The notes under the pieces are model-generated. The model was not told the DNA's origin and did not search any database. It saw only the letters and a list, made by a program, of their open reading frames with translations. Source: Burkholderiales bacterium (GTDB taxonomy: Bacteria > Pseudomonadota > Gammaproteobacteria > Burkholderiales > SG8-39). From it: a DNA stretch of 20,305 nt. Shown piece after piece: positions 1 through 5,364 of this stretch (its first letter is position 1; each line of letters starts with the position of its first letter). The DNA lies in the NCBI GenBank assembly GCA_020846575.1, contig JADLDQ010000385.1, forward strand, positions 1-20,305, in the 5' to 3' direction. The translations under genes and the position numbers were made by a program.

Positions 1-65
1 ATCACCCGGATTTCCGCGAATCGCAGGAGGAGCTGCTCGCCAAGTACCGGGATCTGTACGGCTGA
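1..65 (+). CDS. 2[4Fe-4S] ferredoxin, 3' end only (upstream tandem copy)
   Basis: This is the C-terminal tail of a ferredoxin whose start lies outside the window. The reading frame starts at base 3 and ends at TGA 63-65. It encodes the acidic, helix-forming tail (HPDFRESQEELLAKYRDLYG). That tail matches the end of the complete ferredoxin at 125-367 except for two residues. At DNA level bases 3-65 differ from 305-367 at three of 63 positions, so the two genes are a recent tandem duplication. No cluster ligands are visible in this fragment; its function is inferred from the neighbouring copy. Confidence 0.85.
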   Translation, partial: HPDFRESQEELLAKYRDLYG

Positions 66-124
66 CCCTCGAGGTCGAGGCGCGGACCGCAGCCTGAAAG
101 TAGCTTGTTATTCTGGAGAGAACC

Positions 125-367
125 ATGGCACTACTCATCGACACCAACTGCACCGAATGCGACGCCTGCGTCTCCGTCTGCCCCAACGAGGCCATCACCA
201 AGGGTACGCCCTACGTGATCGACCCCCTGCGCTGCACCGAGTGCGTCGGCGCCGAGGACGAGCCGCAGTGCAAGCTGGTGTGCCCGGCGGACTGCATCCA
301 GGATCACCCGGACTTCCGCGAATCGCAGGACGAGCTGCTCGCCAAGTACCGGGATCTGCACGGCTGA
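125..367 (+). CDS. Allochromatium-type 2[4Fe-4S] ferredoxin
   Basis: Small cytoplasmic electron carrier of 80 aa, about the usual length for this group. The first cluster motif is C9-x2-C12-x2-C15-x3-C19-P. The second is C37-x2-C40-x8-C49-x3-C53-P, with the extra residues between its second and third Cys, a further Cys57 and a charged C-terminal helix that mark the Allochromatium vinosum (Alvin) ferredoxin type. Members of this type have very low redox potentials and serve, for example, as donor to benzoyl-CoA reductase in Thauera. A purine-rich ribosome site (GGAGAG, about 114-119) precedes ATG 125. A near-identical copy ends 60 bases upstream and a hemerythrin-like gene follows after 25 bases. 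The redox partner is not in the window; a role in ring reduction is inference from context. Confidence 0.93.
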   Translation: MALLIDTNCTECDACVSVCPNEAITKGTPYVIDPLRCTECVGAEDEPQCKLVCPADCIQDHPDFRESQDELLAKYRDLHG

Positions 368-392
368 GGCGGCGATCGCCCGCGACCGACCG

Positions 393-887
393 ATGGATCT
401 CGCGCGCCACACGAGCCGCAGGCTGCACGAGGAGCACCTCGCGGTGCTGGCGCTGTTGGAGCGTTTCGAGCGTGCGCTCCACGCCGTGAAGGAGGGTGTC
501 CCGCCCGCGGACCCGGGCTGGACGCTGCTGCAAGGCGAAATGGCCGGTGCGCTCCAGCACGAGATCACGCGCCATTTCGTGCTGGAGGAGGAAACGCTCT
601 TCCCGCGGCTGCGCGAGTACGGTGCGCAGGACCTGGTCGAGCTGCTGCTGGAGGAACACCAGGCGGTGCGCGAGGTGGCGGGGGAGCTGCTGCCGCTGCT
701 CGCGCGCGGCAAGCGCGGCGAACTGGACGCCGAGGGCCTTCGATCGCTGAGGATCCAGGGCCTCGTGCTGGTCGAGCGCCTCGGGTCGCACGCCAGCAAG
801 GAACAGGAGTCGCTCGTGCCGCTGGTGGACGAAATGCTGGATGAAGAAACCGACATGGAGATCTTCAATGCGTACGCGATGGCATGA
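393..887 (+). CDS. Hemerythrin-like (HHE) cation-binding protein
   Basis: 164-aa predicted four-helix-bundle protein of the hemerythrin HHE family, which binds a non-heme di-iron centre and reacts with O2, NO or peroxide. Candidate ligands fall in the expected places: LHEEH (H12, H15) in helix 1, H56 plus the H61-F-x2-E65-E pair in helix 2, H89 in EEHQ of helix 3, and H133-x3-E137 in helix 4. No signal peptide or membrane segment is visible, so it is probably cytosolic. It sits 25 bases after the ferredoxin stop and 24 before the next gene, apparently in one transcript. In a cluster for oxygen-sensitive enzymes an oxygen-scavenging or sensing role is reasonable, but that is inference; stand-alone HHE proteins have several functions. 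Confidence 0.85.
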   Translation: MDLARHTSRRLHEEHLAVLALLERFERALHAVKEGVPPADPGWTLLQGEMAGALQHEITRHFVLEEETLFPRLREYGAQDLVELLLEEHQAVREVAGELLPLLARGKRGELDAEGLRSLRIQGLVLVERLGSHASKEQESLVPLVDEMLDEETDMEIFNAYAMA

Positions 888-911
888 TGCGCCGCGGGCG
901 GGGGCGCTCGC

Positions 912-1958
912 ATGGTGACCGGGTCCGCGCTCGCGCCCGAGACGGGTATTCGCGCCCTGGCGAGGCACGATCTCGCCGCGGTGGTCGAGATCGATGCGCG
1001 CGAGACCGGGCGCTCGCGCCGCGACTACTTCGAGCGCCGCCTGCAGGCGGCGCTGCGCGAACCGCGCCTGCACCTTCAATTCGCGGTGGAGCGCAACGGG
1101 CGGCTGGCCGGCTTCGCGATGGCGCGCCGCCTCGAAGGCGAGTTCGGTCGCAGTGAACCGGCGCTGCGCCTGGAGGTGATCGGGGTGGACCGCGAGGCGC
1201 GCGCAGGCGGCCACGGGACGGCGCTGCTCGCCGCCCTGGAAGCGCAGGCGCGGCTCCAGGGCATGGACGAGCTGCGCACCCAGGCGCACTGGAAGAACCA
1301 CGGGATGCTGCGCTTTCTCGATCGCTCCGGCTTCGAACTGGACCGCAACCACGTCATCGACTGCGCGGTACACGCGGGACCGGTCGCGGGGCCCGGCGAG
1401 GACGAAGTTCTCGCTCCGCCGCACGCCCGCGGCGGCACCGAGATCGATTACGGGGCGCCGCGGTCCAACGATTTCGAGGCGCTGGCGCGCGACCGCGCCG
1501 ACGTGCGCTCGCTGCGGCCGGCGGACGTCGCCGACCTCGCGCGCATCGACCGGCGGGTGACCGGCCGCGACCGCAGCGCCTATATCGCCCGCCAGATCGA
1601 GGAGGCGCTGCTGGATTCCGCGGTGCGCGTCTCGCTCGCATCCCATTGCGACGGCGCCGCCACCGGCTACCTCGCGGCGAAGGTGGACTTCGGGGACTTC
1701 GGCCGCACCGAACCGACGGCGGTCATCGACACGCTCTCGGTGGACCCCGAGCGCGCCGGCACCGGCATCGGCACCGCGCTGGTGTCGCAGCTGTTCGTCA
1801 ACCTGCAGGCGCTGCAGGTCGAGCGCGTCGAAACGGTGGTCGCCCGCGAACGTCTGGACCTGCTCGGGTTCTTCTACCGGCTCGGGTTCACGCCCGGCGC
1901 ACGGCTCGGCTTCGTCAAGCGCCTCTCGCAGGGCGCGGCGGGCGCTTCCCGCGCATAG
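912..1958 (+). CDS. Tandem-domain GNAT N-acetyltransferase
   Basis: 348-aa protein made of two GNAT folds. Domain 1 (about residues 10-150) has its acetyl-CoA loop near 92-105 (DREARAGGHGTALL). Domain 2 (about 196-340) has the loop near 277-292 (DPERAGTGIGTALV), the canonical R/Q-x-x-G-x-G/A signature. Both domains begin with the same pattern, an acidic IDxRxTGRxR-x-Y-like stretch, which also occurs in the single-domain GNAT at 3065-3577. All three therefore look like one paralogous set. GNAT enzymes move acetyl from acetyl-CoA to an amine of a small molecule or protein. The substrate cannot be read here. BadL of Rhodopseudomonas palustris, a GNAT protein in a benzoate cluster that acetylates aminobenzoates, is a contextual precedent only. 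No strong ribosome site is seen before ATG 912. Confidence 0.85.
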   Translation: MVTGSALAPETGIRALARHDLAAVVEIDARETGRSRRDYFERRLQAALREPRLHLQFAVERNGRLAGFAMARRLEGEFGRSEPALRLEVIGVDREARAGGHGTALLAALEAQARLQGMDELRTQAHWKNHGMLRFLDRSGFELDRNHVIDCAVHAGPVAGPGEDEVLAPPHARGGTEIDYGAPRSNDFEALARDRADVRSLRPADVADLARIDRRVTGRDRSAYIARQIEEALLDSAVRVSLASHCDGAATGYLAAKVDFGDFGRTEPTAVIDTLSVDPERAGTGIGTALVSQLFVNLQALQVERVETVVARERLDLLGFFYRLGFTPGARLGFVKRLSQGAAGASRA

Positions 1959-2003
1959 GAGGACGCGCGGCTCGCCAGCGCCTCGCGTCGCGGCAGAGTA
2001 CGC

Positions 2004-2010
2004 AAGGAGG
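2004..2010 (+). promoter_or_regulatory. Strong Shine-Dalgarno deciding the amidohydrolase start
   Basis: AAGGAGG lies ten bases before ATG 2021. The same frame is open from about 1646 within the preceding GNAT gene, so this site is what identifies 2021 as the true start. Confidence 0.8.
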
Positions 2011-2020
2011 GAACCACGAG

Positions 2021-3037
2021 ATGAAACTGGACATCTTCAACCACATCTTCCCGCGCCGCTACTACGAGCGCATGCTCGAGGTGGTGCCCGACGGGCGCGA
2101 CATGAACAAGCGCGTGCGCGCCATCCCCTGCATCGTCGACCTGGACGAGCGTTTCCGCATCATGGATGCGTTTCCCGACTACGCCCAGGTGATCTGCCTC
2201 GGGAGTCCGCCGCTCGAGGCGCTCGGCGGGCCGGCGACCGCCGTGGAACTCGCGCGCATCGGCAACGACGGCATGGCCGAACTGGTCGCGAAATACCCCG
2301 GGCGCTTCCCGGGCTTCATCGCGGCGCTGCCCATGAACGATCCCGAGGCCCTGCTCGCCGAGGCCGAGCGTGCGCTCACCAAGCTGGGCGCGGTCGGCGT
2401 GCAGGTATTCACCAACGTCAACGGCGCACCGCTCACCGCGCCGGCCACGCTGCCGCTGTTCGAGCTGATGGCGCGCCTGGACCTGCCGATCTGGATGCAC
2501 CCGGCGCGGGGCGCGAACGTACCCGACTACACGAGCGAGAAGAAGAGCCACTACGAGATCTGGTGGACCTTCGGCTGGCCCTACGAAACCAGCGTCGCCA
2601 TGGCGCACATGGTGTTCGCGGGCCTGTTCGACCGGTTCCCCGACCTCAAGGTGATCACCCACCACATGGGAGGCATGATCCCCTACTTCGAGGGCCGCGT
2701 CGGACCCGGTTGGGACCAGCTCGGCACGCGCACCTCGGACGAGGACTACGGCGCCCTGCTCGCGAGCCTCAAGAAGCGTCCGCTCGACTACTTCCGCATG
2801 TTCTATGCGGACACCGCGGTATTCGGCTCCAAGGCGGCGACGCAGTGCGGGCTGTCCTTCTACGGCGCCGAGCGCGTGCTGTTCGCCTCGGATGCGCCGT
2901 TCGACCCGGAGAAGGGCTCGGCCTACATCCGCTGGACGATCGAGATCATCGACGCACTCGACATCACCCCCGCCGAGCGCTCGGCCATCTACGAAGGTAA
3001 CGCGCGCCGGCTGTTGAAACTGCCGGCACGCGCCTGA
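2021..3037 (+). CDS. Amidohydrolase_2 family protein (ACMSD / resorcylate decarboxylase-like)
   Basis: 338-aa TIM-barrel metal-dependent protein of the Amidohydrolase_2 family, which includes aminocarboxymuconate-semialdehyde decarboxylase and gamma-resorcylate decarboxylase. The start is fixed by a strong ribosome site (AAGGAGG, 2004-2010) ten bases before ATG 2021; the frame is open further upstream but lies inside the previous gene. Conserved metal or catalytic positions visible are H160 (WMHPARG), H214/H215 (ITHHMGG) and D291 (FASDAPFD). The N-terminal motif reads D4-I-F-N-H8: the second His of the usual H-x-H pair is kept but the first is Phe6, so the metal site is not standard. Many relatives are non-oxidative decarboxylases of aromatic or muconate acids; hydrolase activity is equally possible. 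It lies between two GNAT genes on the same strand, 27 bases before the second. Confidence 0.85.
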   Translation: MKLDIFNHIFPRRYYERMLEVVPDGRDMNKRVRAIPCIVDLDERFRIMDAFPDYAQVICLGSPPLEALGGPATAVELARIGNDGMAELVAKYPGRFPGFIAALPMNDPEALLAEAERALTKLGAVGVQVFTNVNGAPLTAPATLPLFELMARLDLPIWMHPARGANVPDYTSEKKSHYEIWWTFGWPYETSVAMAHMVFAGLFDRFPDLKVITHHMGGMIPYFEGRVGPGWDQLGTRTSDEDYGALLASLKKRPLDYFRMFYADTAVFGSKAATQCGLSFYGAERVLFASDAPFDPEKGSAYIRWTIEIIDALDITPAERSAIYEGNARRLLKLPARA

Positions 3038-3064
3038 AACGCAAGGGCCACAGGAATCCTTTCC

Positions 3065-3577
3065 ATGTCCAACTCGCGCGGCAACGACCGCAGCCCCAGG
3101 CCGGCGGCGCACCCCGAACGGCCACCGGACGGCGCCGCGGTCATCACCCGGCCGGCGCAGGCCGGCGACCTCGACGCCATCATCGCCATCGACGCCGAGG
3201 TGACGGGCATCGAGAAGACCGACTACTGGTACGAACTGTTCCAGCGTTACGGCGCGAGCCGCACCCGCCAGCGCCTGTTCCTGGTGGCGGAAACCGAGGG
3301 CGCGGTGCAAGGGTTCGTCATCGGCGAGGTGCGCGACTGGGAGTTCGGTTCCGCGCCCTGCGGCTGGGTGTTCGGCATCAGCGTGCGGCCCGGCGCGCGC
3401 CTGGCGGGCCTGGGCACGCGGCTGCTGGGCGCGATCTGCGACGGCTTCCGCTACGCCGGCGTGAGCCAGGTGCGCACTCTGGTGGCGCGCGACAACGCGC
3501 TGGTGCTCTCGTTCTTCCGCAGCCAAGGCATGATGGCGGCACCGGTGATCACGCTGGAAAAGGCGCTCGAACCGTGA
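3065..3577 (+). CDS. GNAT family N-acetyltransferase (single domain)
   Basis: 170-aa protein. The first ~25 residues are polar and probably disordered; the rest is one GNAT domain. The acetyl-CoA loop lies near residues 105-120 (RPGARLAGLGTRLL), and the C-terminal part ARDNALVLSFFRSQGM matches the last strand and helix of the fold. Its beginning (IDAEVTGIEKTDYWYELF) parallels both domains of the 912-1958 protein, so it is a paralogue. An AGGAA element precedes ATG 3065. It lies immediately upstream of the Rrf2-type regulator at 3706. In R. palustris the GNAT enzyme BadL acetylates aminobenzoates and the product relieves repression by BadM, an Rrf2-family protein. The same pairing here suggests, but does not show, a similar circuit. 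Confidence 0.82.
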   Translation: MSNSRGNDRSPRPAAHPERPPDGAAVITRPAQAGDLDAIIAIDAEVTGIEKTDYWYELFQRYGASRTRQRLFLVAETEGAVQGFVIGEVRDWEFGSAPCGWVFGISVRPGARLAGLGTRLLGAICDGFRYAGVSQVRTLVARDNALVLSFFRSQGMMAAPVITLEKALEP

Positions 3578-3623
3578 ACCCGCTCGGACAAGGCGCTCGA
3601 ATGGCGCTCGAACCGTGAACCCG
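3562..3623 (+). repeat. Duplicated 3' end of the GNAT gene (21-bp direct repeat)
   Basis: Bases 3562-3582 and 3603-3623 are identical over 21 bases. Each copy contains the CTCGAACCG-TGA end of the reading frame. A third partial copy (AAGGCGCTCGA, 3590-3600) sits between them. The offset is 41 bases, so the second copy lies beyond the first stop. It looks like a short tandem duplication of the gene end with no coding consequence. Confidence 0.85.
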
Positions 3624-3705
3624 AAGGCCAGCCCCGCGCCTCGCCTGGCCCTTGAGCGCCTGGCGCGAGGCGGCAGGCAGACCCGATGAGCCCGCGAACC
3701 GGCGT

Positions 3706-4149
3706 ATGAAGCTGCAGAAGAGCACCCTCCTCGCGCTGTACAGCATGATGGAATTCGCGAGATACCCGGATCGCCAGATCCCGGCCACCGAGATCGCCGA
3801 CAAGTACGGCGTGTCCGCCCACCATCTGTCCAAAGTCCTGCGCGAACTCGGCCGCGCGGGACTTCTGGATTCGCTGCGGGGTGTCCGGGGCGGCTACCGT
3901 TTCAGCGGCAATGCGAAGCGCGTCACGCTGCTGGAGGTGATCGAGCTGTTCGAGGACATCGGTGCGCGCCCCGACGGTCCCGGCGGCGAGGCGAGCGATA
4001 CGGAGCGGGCGCTCGCGTCGGTCCTGTCCGAGATCGACGAGATCGCCAAGGCCACTTTCGGCTCGATCACCCTGGATGTCCTGGTCAAGCAGCTGGAGAT
4101 GCGGCGCCCGCGCGCGGTGAGCACCGAGCTGGCGGCCCTGCCGGTTTAG
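3706..4149 (+). CDS. Rrf2-family transcriptional regulator lacking Fe-S cysteines (BadM-like)
   Basis: 147-aa DNA-binding regulator when started at ATG 3706; a TTG further upstream (3652) would add 18 unlikely residues. Features of the family are visible: the N-terminal helix MKLQKSTLLALYSMMEFA, a winged HTH from about 22 to 60 (ATEIADKYGVSAHHLSKVL), the wing RGVRGGYRF and the dimerisation helix start TLLEVIELFEDIG. Rrf2 members such as IscR and NsrR bind an Fe-S cluster with three Cys, but this protein contains no Cys at all. In that it resembles BadM, the Rrf2-type repressor of benzoyl-CoA reductase genes in R. palustris, which is thought to respond to an aromatic ligand rather than a cluster. 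The gene closes the left-hand gene group. The specific BadM equivalence is inference. Confidence 0.85.
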   Translation: MKLQKSTLLALYSMMEFARYPDRQIPATEIADKYGVSAHHLSKVLRELGRAGLLDSLRGVRGGYRFSGNAKRVTLLEVIELFEDIGARPDGPGGEASDTERALASVLSEIDEIAKATFGSITLDVLVKQLEMRRPRAVSTELAALPV

Positions 4150-4206
4150 CCTGGGCGCGACGCCCGCGCCCGCCGCGGGAGCGGCAGGCGCCGCGGCGTC
4201 TTTCCG

Positions 4207-4238
4207 GCGCTCGACGGTCCGCCCTGACCGTCGAGCGC
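4207..4238 (+). terminator. 13-bp perfect hairpin downstream of the Rrf2 gene
   Basis: GCGCTCGACGGTC (4207-4219) pairs perfectly with GACCGTCGAGCGC (4226-4238) across a six-base loop. It starts 57 bases after the regulator stop. No run of T follows, so if it ends transcription it is not a classic intrinsic terminator; RNA processing or stabilisation is also possible. The structure itself is certain, its role is not. Confidence 0.5.
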
Positions 4239-4257
4239 GGGAACCCGAGCCGCTCCC

Positions 4258-4320
4258 GGAGCCGGGATCGCCCGGAGCCGGGATGGCCTGGAGCCGGGAT
4301 GGCCCGTAGCCGGGATCGCA
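4258..4320 (+). repeat. Four tandem copies of a 16-bp unit
   Basis: Units GGAGCCGGGATCGCCC (4258-4273), GGAGCCGGGATGGCCT (4274-4289), GGAGCCGGGATGGCCC (4290-4305) and GTAGCCGGGATCGCA (4306-4320, one base short) follow each other directly. The shared core is AGCCGGGAT. It resembles the GTAGCCCGGATG-type intergenic repeats common in beta- and gamma-proteobacteria. The array lies in the 306-bp gap 4150-4455, between the left gene group and the operon starting at 4456. Confidence 0.85.
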
Positions 4321-4321
4321 T

Positions 4322-4342
4322 GGTGGCGCTTCCAGCGCCACC
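4322..4342 (+). other. 9-bp perfect hairpin after the tandem repeats
   Basis: GGTGGCGCT (4322-4330) pairs with AGCGCCACC (4334-4342) around a three-base loop, immediately after the 16-bp array. No T-run follows. The remaining gap to 4455 shows only a weak -10-like TAAACT at 4394-4399 without a well-spaced -35, so I do not call a promoter there although one is expected for the downstream operon. Confidence 0.5.
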
Positions 4343-4455
4343 CCGTCCGGACTGCCCAGCGGCCTTCCCGGGTTTGCGCTTCTCGATCTGAACTAAACTG
4401 GGAAGACCTCGGGCGGGCCGACGGCACCGTCTTGCGCTGATCCTGGAGGTAGGCG

Positions 4456-5364
4456 GTGCTGCTGGGTCTGCCGGAGTTCGAATGGCTTTGTTGCGACAGC
4501 GTGGCGCAGGCCTGCGCGCTGCTCGCCGAAGACCGCGAGCACACCGCGCTGCTCGCGGGCGGGACGGACCTGTTTCCCAGGATGAAGCACCGCAGGCGCG
4601 TGCCGCGTCGCCTGTTGAACATCAAGCGTATTCCCGGGCTGGATCTCATCGAGCAGGACGAAGGCGGAGCCGTGTCGCTCGGCGCCCTGATCACGATCGA
4701 GGCGATCGCGACCTCCCCGCTCCTGGCCAGAGCACAACCGGCGCTCGTTCAGGCCGCCCGGGTGCTCGGAACCCTCCAGATCCGCAACACCGGCACCATC
4801 GGGGGCAACCTGGCCAACGCCTCGCCCTCGGCCGAATTCGCGCCGCCGCTCCTCGCGCTGGGCGCTTCGGTCCGCTGTACGGGGCACGGCACACAGCGCT
4901 CGATCCCCCTGGAGAACCTGTTCATCGGCCCGGGAAAGACCGCGCTGCGCGGGGACGAAATGATCACGCATGTCGAGGTGCCGGCCCTGCCCGCCGGCGC
5001 CGGCAGCGCGTACTTCAAGCACAGCCTGCGGGAGATGGACATCGCCATCGCCAGCGCCGCGGTGCGGGTGGTGGTGGAAGCCGGCGCCTGCCGTGAGGCG
5101 CGCATCGCCCTGGGCGCGGTGGGCCCGGTTCCGTTCCGGGCGCACAGGGCCGAGGCCTTGCTCAGGGGGGCGCGGCTCGACGGCGGTGCGCGCCAGCGCG
5201 AACTGCTGGAAGAGGCTGCGCGCGCCGCGGCCGGGGAATCGCTTCCCATCGACGACGTGCGGGCCCACGCCGGGTACCGCAGGAAGATCGTCACGATGCT
5301 GGTGGGCAAGGGCTTGGAGCGGCTGCTCGCCCACGCTCCGGACTCCAGGAGGGCCGTGGCATGA
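4456..5364 (+). CDS. FAD-binding subunit of xanthine dehydrogenase/CoxM family
   Basis: 302-aa flavoprotein starting at GTG 4456, with GGAGG at 4445-4449. The FAD (PCMH-type) signatures are the pyrophosphate loop AGGTDLFP (about residues 34-41) and TIGGNLANASP (about 114-124). The C-terminal CO_deh_flav_C domain begins with GSAYFKH near 181 and runs to the end. Length and order match CoxM, HcrB-type and XDH medium subunits. The loop that carries an extra [4Fe-4S] cluster in 4-hydroxybenzoyl-CoA reductase beta subunits is absent. In normal members FAD takes electrons from the [2Fe-2S] small subunit and passes them to NAD, quinone or ferredoxin. The expected CoxL-type Mo subunit is missing; instead the gene overlaps (ATGA, 5361-5364) with the hybrid Mo protein, implying translational coupling and probably one complex. 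Confidence 0.88.
   Translation: MLLGLPEFEWLCCDSVAQACALLAEDREHTALLAGGTDLFPRMKHRRRVPRRLLNIKRIPGLDLIEQDEGGAVSLGALITIEAIATSPLLARAQPALVQAARVLGTLQIRNTGTIGGNLANASPSAEFAPPLLALGASVRCTGHGTQRSIPLENLFIGPGKTALRGDEMITHVEVPALPAGAGSAYFKHSLREMDIAIASAAVRVVVEAGACREARIALGAVGPVPFRAHRAEALLRGARLDGGARQRELLEEAARAAAGESLPIDDVRAHAGYRRKIVTMLVGKGLERLLAHAPDSRRAVA

Noticed and set aside
195..1646. 483-codon minus-strand open frame opposite hemerythrin and GNAT genes
   Set aside because: No domain pattern; composition is that of antisense GC-rich sequence.
3652..3705. TTG start adding 18 residues to the Rrf2-type regulator
   Set aside because: The family begins with MKL-type residues directly before the first helix, which matches ATG 3706.
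4374..4399. Promoter (TTGCGC ... TAAACT) for the operon at 4456
   Set aside because: Spacer is only 14 bases and both boxes are poor matches.
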